Source: Bacteroidota bacterium (lineage in GTDB: Bacteria; Bacteroidota; Ignavibacteria; UBA10030; UBA8401). Taken from it: DNA of 42,188 nucleotides. Of this stretch, positions 1 through 9,360 are shown in pieces. The notes beneath the pieces are model-generated. The model ran no database searches. It was not told the origin of the DNA and saw only the letters and a list, made by a program, of their open reading frames with translations. Both the position numbers and the translations under genes were made by a program. The stretch lies in assembly GCA_021796275.1 (NCBI GenBank), contig JAJYOI010000017.1:1-42188 (forward strand). Reading direction: 5' to 3'. Each line of letters begins with the position of its first letter. Within the stretch, counting starts at the first letter, position 1.

Positions 1-1
1 C

Positions 2-397
2 GAAGAGATCACAGAACGCATTGAGTATGCGCTGAATATTGTCGGGCTTGAGAATGTTTCGCACGTCATGCCTTCGTCACTGAGCGGCGGAATGAAAAAG
101 CGCGTCGGGTTGGCGCGGGCGATTGCGCTCACGCCGCGCTACGTGCTGTACGATGAGCCGACAACCGGACTCGATATGGAAACAGCGGACGGTATCAATC
201 TTCTTATCAACGACCTGCGCACACTTTTGGGTGTAACGTCAATTGTCGTGACGCATGATATTCACAGCGCGTTTGTTGTCGGCGACCGCTTTGCGATTCT
301 CGACCAAGGAAGCACTCTGATGACGGGCACACGTGAAGAGATTCAACATAGCGATAACGAAGAAGTCCGAAAATATATTAACTCAGCCATCGGCTGA
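2..397 (+). CDS. Mla-type lipid ABC transporter ATP-binding subunit (5' end outside window)
   Basis: The reading frame is open from the first bases of the window, so only the last 131 residues are present and the Walker A segment lies upstream. Visible motifs are the ABC signature LSGGMKKRVGLARA, Walker B with YVLYDEPTTGLD, and the H-switch IVVTHD. The methionine in the signature (SGGM) and the KKRVGLARAIA context are typical of the MlaF family of retrograde phospholipid transport ATPases. The MCE-domain gene 47 bp downstream supports this assignment, because MlaF, MlaE and MlaD proteins are normally co-encoded. The protein would act on the cytoplasmic face of the inner membrane. An internal ATG at 68 is not the start, since the signature motif region continues upstream of it. 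The family call is firm; the substrate is inferred. Confidence 0.9.
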   Translation, partial: EEITERIEYALNIVGLENVSHVMPSSLSGGMKKRVGLARAIALTPRYVLYDEPTTGLDMETADGINLLINDLRTLLGVTSIVVTHDIHSAFVVGDRFAILDQGSTLMTGTREEIQHSDNEEVRKYINSAIG

Positions 398-444
398 TCA
401 GTCTCAGGCTGAAGCTCTATTCCATTAAACGAGGTGCAGCGCCT

Positions 445-1356
445 ATGAAACTTAGCAACGAAACGAAACTTGGCATCACCATCTTCATTGCTGCTGCGAT
501 CTTTGTCGGCGGCGTGATGTATCTCCGTGGCATTGACTTGCAGAAGAAAGCGTACTCGCTTACAATTTTTTACAGCAATGTCAACGGTTTGGCGGAAGGA
601 AGCCCGATTACGGTTGCCGGCTTGACGGTCGGCAAAGTGGAATCCATGAGACTTGCCGGCACATCGATCGCTGTCAATGTCTCCATTCAGAAAAGAGTTC
701 TGCTCCCGAAAGATTCAAAAGCGTACATCAAAAGCTCGAGCATTATGGGCGGAAAGCTGATTGCGATTTCGCCGGGAGTACAAACAAGGATGCTGGACGA
801 CGGCGATTCGCTCACCGGTTCGTACGAAGCCGATCTGACAGAGTTGACATCCACGCTGGCGCCGATTTCTTCAAACGTGCTCGGTATTCTTGAGCGCGTG
901 AATACGACGTTCGATGAGAAAACACGAAAGCATATTCAGGGAATTTTATCGGATGTCAACAGCTCCTCCTCCGAACTGGATGCGCTCATTCAGGCGGAAG
1001 GCAAGCGTCTCGATTATGCGATAGGAAATTTCGCGGTGTTCTCTGCAAACCTTTCCCGTTTCGCCTCCAATCTCGACACTATTGCGCTTTCGCAGCGCTC
1101 GAATGTTGATACAAGCATCGCCACCGTGCGAATGGTAACGCATAATCTCCACGAGACATCGGAGAACCTGCGAAGAACGTCGCAGTCACTTGATGAAGTA
1201 TTGTCGAAAATTCAAAAAGGACAGGGGACGCTCGGAAAATTAGTGCATGAAGATAATTTGTATAATCACATGGACAGCCTCGCGGTGAATTTGAATTCAC
1301 TTATTAAAGACCTGCGTGATAATCCGGGGCGCTATGTAAAAGTGAGCGTGTTTTAG
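445..1356 (+). CDS. MlaD/MCE family lipid transport substrate-binding protein
   Basis: 303-residue protein with one N-terminal membrane anchor (about residues 8-26, GITIFIAAAIFVGGVMYLRG) followed by an MCE domain (about 38-115; the run GLAEGSPITVAGLTVGKV is the family core). A long helical C-terminal part follows, rich in Ser, Asn and Leu. MCE proteins form periplasmic hexameric rings that shuttle phospholipids between the membranes with an MlaE permease and MlaF ATPase. The ATPase gene directly upstream fits this. A GAGGTG ribosome binding site at 431-436 lies 8 bases before the ATG, supporting the chosen start. The MlaE permease must lie left of the window. No MlaB or MlaC gene follows. Confidence 0.9.
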   Translation: MKLSNETKLGITIFIAAAIFVGGVMYLRGIDLQKKAYSLTIFYSNVNGLAEGSPITVAGLTVGKVESMRLAGTSIAVNVSIQKRVLLPKDSKAYIKSSSIMGGKLIAISPGVQTRMLDDGDSLTGSYEADLTELTSTLAPISSNVLGILERVNTTFDEKTRKHIQGILSDVNSSSSELDALIQAEGKRLDYAIGNFAVFSANLSRFASNLDTIALSQRSNVDTSIATVRMVTHNLHETSENLRRTSQSLDEVLSKIQKGQGTLGKLVHEDNLYNHMDSLAVNLNSLIKDLRDNPGRYVKVSVF

Positions 1357-1386
1357 GAAAGCGGTAGCACGGTATTCAGGTAGAAA

Positions 1387-2397
1387 ATGAAAGCGATTGT
1401 ACTTCATGAAGCCGGCGAACCTGAAGCGCTTCGGTATGAAGACGTTCCTGATCCGAAACCGGGAAAAGGTGAAGCGGTTGTTCGGTTACACGCCGCGGCT
1501 CTGAACCACCGCGATGTCTGGATTCGCACGGGAAAATATGCGGGAATTAGATTGCCGATTATTCTCGGCTCCGACGGCGCGGGAGAAGTTGTTGCGGTCG
1601 GAAGCGAGGAAGACGCATCGTGGATTGGAAAATCTGTTGTTATTAATCCGACATTGGAATGGGGAAACGACCCGCACGTCCAATCGTCAACGTTTCGTAT
1701 TCTCGGACTTCCCGATGACGGAACGTACGCGCAATTGGTAAAAATTCCAGCAGCAAATCTTTTTCCAAAGCCGCCGCATCTTTCGTTTGAAGAAGCGGCG
1801 GCAATTCCACTTGCTTCTGTAACGGCGTATCGCGCGGTGGTAACTCGCGGACAAGTTCAATCAGGTGAAACAGTTCTTGTGACGGGAATCGGCGGCGGCG
1901 TTGCACTCTCGGCGCTTCAAATTGCAAAATCTCTTGGCGCAAAAGTAATTGTTATATCGGGAAATGATGAAAAATTGAAACGCGCACAAACTCTCGGCGC
2001 GCACGGCGGAGTGAATTATCACTCGGAAAATTGGGGCAACACTATTCGTTCTCTTGTTGGCGAAGATGGAATTGATGTTGTCATTGACAGCGTCGGCGGA
2101 GAGATGTTCAACATAGGAATTGACTTATTGAAACCGGGCGGACGTTTTGTTTCGTACGGCTCAACAACCGGCAACGTCGGCAATCTGACATTGAGAAGAA
2201 TTTTTTGGAAGCAGTTGACGGTGCTCGGTTCAACGATGGGAACACCGGAAGATTTTTCAGCAATGCTTCAGTTGTACGAGCGAAAAGCAATCCAGCCGGT
2301 TGTTGATTCAGTTTTCCCGCTCAAAAAGGCAAGCGAAGCGCACCGGAGAATGGAGCAGGCAAGCCAATTTGGGAAGATTGTGCTGAAGATTGAATAA
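1387..2397 (+). CDS. Zinc-free MDR-family NAD(P)H:quinone oxidoreductase / alcohol dehydrogenase-like protein
   Basis: 336-residue medium-chain dehydrogenase/reductase. The N-terminal GroES-like catalytic domain (about 1-120) contains LNHRDVWIRTG and GSDGAGEVVAVG. The Rossmann domain (about 125-270) contains the nucleotide-binding run VTGIGGGVALSALQIAKSLG. The Cys and His ligands for the catalytic and structural zincs seen in true alcohol dehydrogenases are absent: the usual GHE is GSD, and there is no four-Cys lobe. It therefore most likely reduces quinones, enones or similar carbonyl compounds with NAD(P)H in the cytoplasm. It starts 30 bp after the MCE gene but no functional link is evident. 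Convergent with the TolC gene, 11 bp apart. Substrate unknown. Confidence 0.85.
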   Translation: MKAIVLHEAGEPEALRYEDVPDPKPGKGEAVVRLHAAALNHRDVWIRTGKYAGIRLPIILGSDGAGEVVAVGSEEDASWIGKSVVINPTLEWGNDPHVQSSTFRILGLPDDGTYAQLVKIPAANLFPKPPHLSFEEAAAIPLASVTAYRAVVTRGQVQSGETVLVTGIGGGVALSALQIAKSLGAKVIVISGNDEKLKRAQTLGAHGGVNYHSENWGNTIRSLVGEDGIDVVIDSVGGEMFNIGIDLLKPGGRFVSYGSTTGNVGNLTLRRIFWKQLTVLGSTMGTPEDFSAMLQLYERKAIQPVVDSVFPLKKASEAHRRMEQASQFGKIVLKIE

Positions 2398-2408
2398 CTT
2401 CGCGGAGA

Positions 2409-3740
2409 TTATTTCCCGATAATTCCCATCGCTTTTTGCAGCCGAATCAGCGAACTGTTGTAATCGGCAAGTGCTTGAATGTAGGTGATGCGCGCGTTGG
2501 ACAATGTAACTTGCGCGTCGGTGATTTCAATCGGCGAGCCGACGCCGGAGTTGTATCGTCCTTCGGCAAGCTTCAGATTTTCTTCCGCCTGCGCCACCAA
2601 TTTTGCCGACGCGCCGATGCGCTCGCCGGCTTCTTTCAGCGAAAGATAATTCTGCTCGACATCTAACCGTACGGATTCTTTCAGCAAATCGAGCGATGCT
2701 TGTGCCGCGTCGGCGTTTGCCTCTGCCTGCTGCACCTGTGCTTCCACATTAAATCCCTGAAACAACGGAACACTGAGCGTAATGCCGCCCGTCCATCTGC
2801 TCACTAAAGGGAAATCAAATCCGTTCCATGTGTACGAACCGCTCAGTGCAAGCGACGGGAGATTTTGATCCCATGCCGCGGATGCAAGCGCTTGGTTTGC
2901 TCGAACACGCGCTTCGGCGGCGGAAACTTCCGGGCGCGATTCAAGCGCAATTACTTTTGCAGAATCGAGCGGCATGGCGAATGAGGTAGTATCGAATGTA
3001 TTTTGCACGGCATATACTTGTGTCGGGTGGACGCCCATAGCATTTTCCAATTGCACTTTGGCGATACGCACTTGATTCCGCGCGCTGATCAAATTGACAT
3101 TCGCATTCGCAAGGTCAACCTCGGATTTTGTCACATCGAACTGCGGCCGGCTGCCGACTTTATAGAATGCCTGCGCTTCTTTCAAATGGTCTTCAGCTTG
3201 CTTCACAGCTTCTTCGTCCACACCTACCAATCGCTGTGCTTGAACGAATGCGATGTAGGCAAGCTCAACATTCATCATCACATTATCGCGTGTCGAATTG
3301 TAGTCGAATGAGCTTGCGCTGTACAAATCTTCCGACGCTGAAACGCGCCCTCCGGTTTTACCAAAATCATAAATCGTTTGCTGAAGCGAAGCGCCTGTAG
3401 AATAGTTATTGTAAAACTGCGTTCGCGCAGGAAACGATGGATTGAAAACGAAGGCGCCGCCGGTGCGCGTGCCGGATGCGTTCAAACTCAGCGATGGAAA
3501 ATAGTTCGACTGTGCCTGCGTAACCGAAGACGACGCCGAACGCACAGATGCTTCTGCAGAGCGGAGCAGCGGCTGATGGTCAAGTGCAATGCGAACGGCT
3601 TGTTCCATGGTAAGTGAATCGGAGATCACTTCCGTTGTGCTATTGCCGACATTATTTTCAGTTTGCGAGCGGCAGATTCCCGCGGCAAAAAAAACTACCG
3701 CAAAAATATACATTGCTGATTTCAGATGTTCCCGTTTCAT
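2409..3740 (-). CDS. TolC-family outer membrane efflux protein
   Basis: 443 residues from the ATG at 3740. A longer frame begins at 3791, but the 3740 start is preferred because it gives a signal peptide (MKREHLKSAMYIFAVVFFAA, cleavage after ICRSQ) and lies one base past the stop of the RND pump gene. A GAGGAG motif about 10 bases upstream could act as ribosome binding site. Two outer-membrane-efflux repeats follow (about 45-230 and 255-440), with typical amphipathic runs such as LTMEQAVRIALDHQPLLRSA and SPIEITDAQVTLSNARITYI. TolC trimers form the channel through outer membrane and periplasm. As last gene of the MFP-RND-TolC operon it should be the exit duct of that pump, and it may also serve the ABC exporter encoded upstream, which has no TolC of its own. 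Confidence 0.93.
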   Translation of the reverse strand: MKREHLKSAMYIFAVVFFAAGICRSQTENNVGNSTTEVISDSLTMEQAVRIALDHQPLLRSAEASVRSASSSVTQAQSNYFPSLSLNASGTRTGGAFVFNPSFPARTQFYNNYSTGASLQQTIYDFGKTGGRVSASEDLYSASSFDYNSTRDNVMMNVELAYIAFVQAQRLVGVDEEAVKQAEDHLKEAQAFYKVGSRPQFDVTKSEVDLANANVNLISARNQVRIAKVQLENAMGVHPTQVYAVQNTFDTTSFAMPLDSAKVIALESRPEVSAAEARVRANQALASAAWDQNLPSLALSGSYTWNGFDFPLVSRWTGGITLSVPLFQGFNVEAQVQQAEANADAAQASLDLLKESVRLDVEQNYLSLKEAGERIGASAKLVAQAEENLKLAEGRYNSGVGSPIEITDAQVTLSNARITYIQALADYNSSLIRLQKAMGIIGK

Positions 3741-3741
3741 T

Positions 3742-6700
3742 TTAAGCAGTCTCCTCGTCGTGCTCCAATTTCCTCTTGAAGCGTTCCTCAAAAATTGTGT
3801 ACAAGACCGGAACGAAGAACAATGTCAGTGTTGTCGAAACCGTCAAGCCGCCGATCACAGCAATTGCCAACGGCGCTTGTGTTGATTCGCCGCCAAACCC
3901 GATTGCCATTGGAATAAGTCCAAGGACGGTTGCAAGCGAAGTCATCAGGATCGGTTTCAACCGCGTGCGCCCGGCTTTCAGGACAGCGTCGTGCAACTCA
4001 AGTCCACTTATCCGGAGGCGATTGGTATAATCAACAAGAAGAATTCCGTTGCTTACCACAATTCCCACCATCACAATGATTCCTTGAAACGATGTTACCG
4101 ACAGCGTCGTGTTGGTCAGGAACAACATCCAAAACACACCGACAATACCGAGCGGCACCGTGAACATGATGATGAACGGATCAATCAGCGATTGGAATTG
4201 TGACGCCATAACTACATAGACAAGAAGAATTGCCAGCGCAAATGCGAGCAGGAGATCGCGGAATGTTTGCTGCTGCTGTTCGACGTTGCCGCCAAGATGC
4301 AGTTGAAATCCGTTCGGTACCTGAACGGTATCAAGCCGCGCCTGAATGTCTTTCGCAACACTCCCAAGGTCGCGGTCCTTCACGTTTGCCGTAACATCAA
4401 CAATGCGCTGCTGATATTTTCGGTCAATTTGTACCGGCGCAGCAGTTTTCTCGATTGTTGCAATGTTGCCGAGCAATACCTGATTTCCAGTCGCCGTGGT
4501 AAGAACGATATTTTTTAAATCATCAATGTTGGATCGGAAATCTTCATTGAGCCGCACGAGAATATTCGAAGTGTTGCCGGTAACCGGATCGGTGTACAGC
4601 GACGCGACGCTACCGTTGATGTATGTGCTGACCGTGTTCGCAACTTGCGCGACATTGAGACCAAGAACGCCCGCTTTATCGCGGTCAATCTTCACATCCA
4701 GTTCCGGCAGATTATCGTCGCGGCTCACTTGCACGTCCACAGCACCCGGCGTTGATTGAACAATCCCTTGAACTTCTTTCGCCAATGCAGATCCTTGTTC
4801 AAGATCGAAGCCGCGTACTTCAACGTCAATCGGAGCGTTTGCGCCAAAGTTCAGGAGAAAGCTCAAAAAGCCCCCCGGGCTCATAAAGACCGTTGCGCCG
4901 GGAATTCTTGTCAGTTTTGGTCTCAACGCATCCACGACTTCAAACACGCTTCGCTTTCGTTGGTCGGCTGGAATGAGTGCGACTCGAATATTGGCAGAGT
5001 GGCTTCCCGAGTTGCGGCTGAAGAAATTTCCGCTGCGGGCAGAAGGAATGCCGATATCGGAAATCATTGTTTGAAGCTCGGGCACATTTTTCGTAATGAT
5101 GCTCTCAATTTGCTTTACTGCTCTATCGGTTTCTTCCGCGCGCGTTCCGACAGGCAATTTAACAGTAACGCTGAACTGTCCTTCATCCTGCTGGGGGAAA
5201 AATTCTGTTCCGATAAATTTGAATAAACCGAGCGAAAGAAGTGACAGTCCAAGAATTCCCAAAACGACGAAACGACGATGGCTCAGCGTCCAGCGCAAAC
5301 GCTGTTCATACCATTCATCAAGCTTTTCAAGCTGGTCATAGGCAAAAACGCGGGCGCGGTCGGAAAATTTTTTCGATTCGCGATCCAGTTCTTTTTCGGG
5401 AGCAAGGTAGTTCAAACACATCAGTGGCGTAACAGTGCGGGAAATGAAAAACGATCCGAACAGCGCGACAGCAATGGTCAGTGTCAGCGGAACAAAGAGA
5501 AGCTTTGCGACGCCGGTCAGGAAAACGATTGGGAGAAACACGATCACCGTTGACAATGTGGAAATAAAGATTGGCGATGCGACTTCCTTCGCAGCTTCCA
5601 ATGTTGCTGCAATTTTCGATTGTCCGGGTTTCCGTTCGTTGTAATGACGCGTGATAACCTCAAGCTCCACAATGGAATCGTCAACCAATCGTCCCACCGC
5701 AAGCGCCAATCCGCCGAATGTCATAATGTTCAGCGTAACGTTTCCGAAGCGGAACATGATAAAGGTAATGAGAATCGAAAGCGGAATGGCAACGATAATG
5801 ATAATGGTTCCACGGACGTTGCGAAGAAAAAGGAGAATAATGATCATTGCAAGAATTGCGCCGAACATTGCCTCGCGCTGCAATCCTGAAATTGTTTGCC
5901 GGATATACAACGACTGATCGAACGACAACGACATATGTACCGATTCAGGAACGCCGTTGAGGTGGGGCAATGCACGAAGCACATTATCTACGACACTCAC
6001 AGTGTTTGCGCTCGCCAGCTTCTGCACGCTGAGCATCACCCCGGGCTTGCCGTTGATACGAATAATTTCTGTCTGTTCCTGATAACTGTCTTCAACCGTC
6101 CCGATGTCTTTGATGCGGATCGGAACGCCGTTCACCGTTTTTACAATGATGTTTTCCATCGGCTGCACAACGTTGAACTGGCTTTCCGTTTTCAGCGAGT
6201 AATCGAATTTTCCCGTCTTAAGATCGCCGGACGGAATAATAAGATTGGCGTTCGCAATTGCCGTCAACACCGTTTGCACCGGAAGCTGCAGCGCCTCCAT
6301 CCTTTTTTCGTCCAGTGTAACATGAATTTCACGGATGCGTCCGCCAAGCACTTGCGCCGACGCAACGCCGGGAAGGTGCTCGATTTGCGGCTCGATAGTA
6401 TTGAGCGCAAGATCGTACATATCCCGCTCGTCCATATCGGAATTGATGCCGATGGTGCAGACCGGCAGGCTTGAAAGATCGAAGCGGAGAGCTGCCGGTT
6501 GGGAAACGCCGGTCGGAAGCTGATTCAGAATACGATTGACCCGCTGGATAACATCAACGAGCCCGACGTCAGTGTTCGCATCCCAGTTGAAATAAATACG
6601 AACCTGCGAAATACCTTCGCGCGTCGAAGATTGAACATAGTTCACGTCATTCACGGAACTGACGGTGCGCTCGATAATTGTTGTGACCGATTGCTCCATA

Positions 6701-6873
6701 TCAAGTGGGCCAGCACCGGGATAAAATGTTACCGTGCTGACGACCGGAATCGTAATGTTCGGAAGAAGATCAATGGGAAGCTGTTCAACGGAAATAAATC
6801 CCATGACGACGATCGTCACGGCGATGAGAAATGTAGAGATGGGATACTTAAGCGCAAGCCGGGTTAGCCACAT
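3742..6873 (-). CDS. RND-family multidrug efflux pump inner-membrane subunit (AcrB/HAE1-like)
   Basis: 1043 residues, full length for the family. The N-terminal membrane helix (PISTFLIAVTIVVMGFISVE) is followed by the porter motif FYPGAGPLDMEQSVTTIIE. The conserved transmembrane helix 4 motif GGLALAVGRLVDDSIVELE places the proton-relay aspartates at D398 and D399. A second set of helices near the C terminus contains FQGIIVMVGIVVSNGILLVDY and RTRLKPILMTSLATVLGLIP. The pump uses the proton gradient to export hydrophobic compounds from membrane and periplasm. There is no Met-rich heavy-metal signature, so the hydrophobe/multidrug class is more likely than CusA. It lies between the adaptor gene and the TolC gene on the same strand, with gaps of 18 and 1 bp. 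The substrate cannot be read from sequence. Confidence 0.95.
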   Translation of the reverse strand: MWLTRLALKYPISTFLIAVTIVVMGFISVEQLPIDLLPNITIPVVSTVTFYPGAGPLDMEQSVTTIIERTVSSVNDVNYVQSSTREGISQVRIYFNWDANTDVGLVDVIQRVNRILNQLPTGVSQPAALRFDLSSLPVCTIGINSDMDERDMYDLALNTIEPQIEHLPGVASAQVLGGRIREIHVTLDEKRMEALQLPVQTVLTAIANANLIIPSGDLKTGKFDYSLKTESQFNVVQPMENIIVKTVNGVPIRIKDIGTVEDSYQEQTEIIRINGKPGVMLSVQKLASANTVSVVDNVLRALPHLNGVPESVHMSLSFDQSLYIRQTISGLQREAMFGAILAMIIILLFLRNVRGTIIIIVAIPLSILITFIMFRFGNVTLNIMTFGGLALAVGRLVDDSIVELEVITRHYNERKPGQSKIAATLEAAKEVASPIFISTLSTVIVFLPIVFLTGVAKLLFVPLTLTIAVALFGSFFISRTVTPLMCLNYLAPEKELDRESKKFSDRARVFAYDQLEKLDEWYEQRLRWTLSHRRFVVLGILGLSLLSLGLFKFIGTEFFPQQDEGQFSVTVKLPVGTRAEETDRAVKQIESIITKNVPELQTMISDIGIPSARSGNFFSRNSGSHSANIRVALIPADQRKRSVFEVVDALRPKLTRIPGATVFMSPGGFLSFLLNFGANAPIDVEVRGFDLEQGSALAKEVQGIVQSTPGAVDVQVSRDDNLPELDVKIDRDKAGVLGLNVAQVANTVSTYINGSVASLYTDPVTGNTSNILVRLNEDFRSNIDDLKNIVLTTATGNQVLLGNIATIEKTAAPVQIDRKYQQRIVDVTANVKDRDLGSVAKDIQARLDTVQVPNGFQLHLGGNVEQQQQTFRDLLLAFALAILLVYVVMASQFQSLIDPFIIMFTVPLGIVGVFWMLFLTNTTLSVTSFQGIIVMVGIVVSNGILLVDYTNRLRISGLELHDAVLKAGRTRLKPILMTSLATVLGLIPMAIGFGGESTQAPLAIAVIGGLTVSTTLTLFFVPVLYTIFEERFKRKLEHDEETA

Positions 6874-6891
6874 ATAATTCTTTTTTTCTGA

Positions 6892-7944
6892 TTATTGCTG
6901 AACAGTAACGGGACCGCCATCGTGAAGAAATTGCTGCCCTGTGGTAATAATTGTTTCCTCGCCGGTAAGCCCCGAGGTAATTTCGGTGCGCGTGTCGATT
7001 TCAATGCCGGGCTGCACGCGGACTTTTTTTGCAGTATTGTTAACAAGAGCGAACACAAACTGCCCGATGTTATCTTTCATAAGTGCATACGTCGGAACAG
7101 TAATTGCATTCGAATGCTGCGAAACAACAAGCGTGACGGTGGCAAACATACCGGGCTTCAGAGAATTATCTTTGTTCGGAATGTCTATTTCTACCGCCAT
7201 GGTTCGTGTGGAGAGATCAACCGCTTCGCTGACACGGGAAATTGTGCCCTCATATTCTTTGCCAGGAAACGCATCCACTGCGACAATCGCTTTCTTGCCA
7301 AGAGCGATGAGCGGAATGTCTTTCTCCAGCACATTGACAATCACTTTGACGGTGTCTAAATCCATTAACAAAAACAACGTGGAATTATTGTTTGTGACGA
7401 GTGCACCGGCGTCGAGATATCGTTTTGTGACGAAGCCGGAAAATGGTGCAGTAATGCGCGCATAACTTAACTTTGTTTTTGCTGTAGCATAATTGGCAAG
7501 AGCAACTTTCATTGCCGCTTCAGCGTTATCCCTGTCCTGTTTTGCAACAAGATTTTGCCGCAACAACTCATTGTTCCGCTGATAAATGATGCGGGCATTG
7601 GCGTACGTTGCGGCAGTTTGCTGCACCTGCTGATATAATTCTGTTGAATCAATCACCGCGAGTAATTGATTGCGGTGTACATGCGTTCCCATATCCGCTA
7701 GCACGCGTTCAAGATTTCCGCTGACCTTGGAATAAATACCTGCTTGTTGAATGGCAACAACATCGCCGTTGAACTGCAGCTTGTACTCGACCATTTCGCG
7801 GATAACTTTTTCTGTTTTGACAAGGGGTATATTGCTGCGGCGTGCGTTCTCCGACGATCCGATGGAGCTAAAACGGGCGACGATGAGAATGACCAAAACA
7901 AGAACAATGATTCCACCAATAATATATGAGCGAAGCTTCTTCAT
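6892..7944 (-). CDS. RND efflux periplasmic adaptor (HlyD/AcrA-type membrane fusion protein)
   Basis: 350 residues. An N-terminal membrane anchor or uncleaved signal (IIGGIIVLVLVILIVARFSS) is followed by the lipoyl/barrel-sandwich half motif YKLQFNGDVVAIQQAGIYSKVSG (broken by the hairpin), then a short alpha-hairpin (about 105-145). The second lipoyl half ARITAPFSGFVTKRYLDAGA and a beta-barrel with PNKDNSLKPGMFATV complete the usual order. The protein bridges the RND pump and TolC in the periplasm. It is the first gene of the MFP-RND-TolC operon. An AAGG about 6 bases before the ATG may serve as a weak ribosome binding site. 226 bp separate it from the ABC exporter operon upstream; I found no convincing promoter there, so read-through from that operon is possible. 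Confidence 0.93.
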   Translation of the reverse strand: MKKLRSYIIGGIIVLVLVILIVARFSSIGSSENARRSNIPLVKTEKVIREMVEYKLQFNGDVVAIQQAGIYSKVSGNLERVLADMGTHVHRNQLLAVIDSTELYQQVQQTAATYANARIIYQRNNELLRQNLVAKQDRDNAEAAMKVALANYATAKTKLSYARITAPFSGFVTKRYLDAGALVTNNNSTLFLLMDLDTVKVIVNVLEKDIPLIALGKKAIVAVDAFPGKEYEGTISRVSEAVDLSTRTMAVEIDIPNKDNSLKPGMFATVTLVVSQHSNAITVPTYALMKDNIGQFVFALVNNTAKKVRVQPGIEIDTRTEITSGLTGEETIITTGQQFLHDGGPVTVQQ

Positions 7945-8170
7945 ACCAGCCTTTTTCTGTGAAGGAAAAACCTTTAACTTATTTTTCGACCAAAGTGGTT
8001 GATTAGTTGAATAAGCTATGAAAAAAAGAATTCAGAGTCCACCCGGCCGCGCACGCTTTATTGAAATTTTTGTGCACCGCAGGGCGTTGCTTTGAAGAAC
8101 AGCATAGAGAAATTAACCGCTTTCTGAAATTAGACGTTCCCCGGTGTGGAATGTTTAATGAAGCGGATGC

Positions 8171-9340
8171 TTAACTTGCTCTCAAAGCGTTGATGATGTT
8201 CAAACGCGCTGCACGGAACGCGGGGAGAAATCCGCCGACAAATCCCATCGCCAACGAGAACAGCAATGTTCCGACTACAATATCCGGTGTCAGTGAAAAG
8301 CCGAATGCCAATTCTGAAAACGATCCGAAATTTGTTGTTGAAAAGGTGACGAACTGAAGGAGCGATGCAATGATGATTCCGAGTACACCGCCGAAAAATG
8401 AAAGCATCAGCGACTCAACAAGAAAAGCCGCGAGCACGCTGCGCCGCCGGAATCCAAGCGCCCGCAGCGTCCCGATTTCCACCGTTCGATTCGAGACGGC
8501 GGCATACATTGTAATCATTGCGCCGATCATCGCGCCAAAGCTAAAAATGATTGTGATGACCAAACCGAGCGCGCGGATGAATGTCGCCATAAATTCCGAT
8601 TGCTCTTCGAAATATTGTTTTTCACGCTTCGGCTCGAGTTCCTGTAGCCGCTGCTCCGCGGCAAGTTTTGTTTTCAGCGCTTCAAAGTCATTCGGGTTTT
8701 TCAACTTCACCGTCAAAGAAGAATATACCGGGCGATTGAAAGCGAGCATCAGTTGTTCTGTATCTCCCCAAATTTCAGAGGCAAATCCTGTTTTACCTGC
8801 ATCGAACAGGCCAACGATCGTCCACACGCTCGTGCCGATTTGAATTTTCTGACCGATGGCGGTTCCGTCGAACTCATCGGCAATCGCATTGCCGATGACA
8901 ATTTCGTTCGAACCGAACTGCAACATCCGCCCCGTTTTCATTGTCACTTCAGGATGCACTGCAAGAATTTGCGGCGACACGCCGCGCACCGTTACGTTGC
9001 CCATGTCGTTTGTTTTTTTCTTGCGAAGGTTAATGATGGTGACCATATTTGCGGAAGCAATTGGTTTGCCGGTATTATCCGCGGCGATTTCCGGAAACGT
9101 TTCAATGAGCGACGCTGATTCCCGGCTGACGGCACTTACTAACTCGCTTTGCGCGGACTTTCTAAGAATAATAACATTATTGTCGGAACCTGTAGAAACA
9201 AGAGTTGCCTTAACACCGTGTGCCAGCATCAGCACGGCAGCAAACACAAAAACGACAAGAGCAATGCCGCCGACCGTCAACAGCGTTGTAAGGCGCCTCG
9301 TCCAAAGATTGCGAAGATTATAAGCTAAAGGAATTTTCAT
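8171..9340 (-). CDS. MacB/FtsX-type ABC transporter permease, second of two
   Basis: 389 residues with the MacB/FtsX layout. One N-terminal membrane helix (RRLTTLLTVGGIALVVFVFA) is followed by a periplasmic MacB-PCD domain (about 45-245), then three C-terminal helices with the FtsX signature EIGTLRALGFRRRSVLAAFL and a final AFRAARLNIINALR. The closing motif AxxAxxxxxxxALR is standard for this family. It lies 20 bp downstream of a second permease of the same type. The two probably form a heterodimer with the ATPase encoded upstream. MacB-type systems do not transport through the membrane helices but push substrates out of the periplasm through TolC, or extract lipoproteins (Lol type). The specific role is not determinable here. 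Confidence 0.9.
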   Translation of the reverse strand: MKIPLAYNLRNLWTRRLTTLLTVGGIALVVFVFAAVLMLAHGVKATLVSTGSDNNVIILRKSAQSELVSAVSRESASLIETFPEIAADNTGKPIASANMVTIINLRKKKTNDMGNVTVRGVSPQILAVHPEVTMKTGRMLQFGSNEIVIGNAIADEFDGTAIGQKIQIGTSVWTIVGLFDAGKTGFASEIWGDTEQLMLAFNRPVYSSLTVKLKNPNDFEALKTKLAAEQRLQELEPKREKQYFEEQSEFMATFIRALGLVITIIFSFGAMIGAMITMYAAVSNRTVEIGTLRALGFRRRSVLAAFLVESLMLSFFGGVLGIIIASLLQFVTFSTTNFGSFSELAFGFSLTPDIVVGTLLFSLAMGFVGGFLPAFRAARLNIINALRAS

Positions 9341-9360
9341 AGGTTGTTGAGCAAATGTCG

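Noticed and set aside
4870-4885. GCCCCCCGGGC-type palindrome in the RND pump gene
   Set aside because: It encodes the Pro-Gly-Gly loop in its normal place in the family; no insertion is implied.
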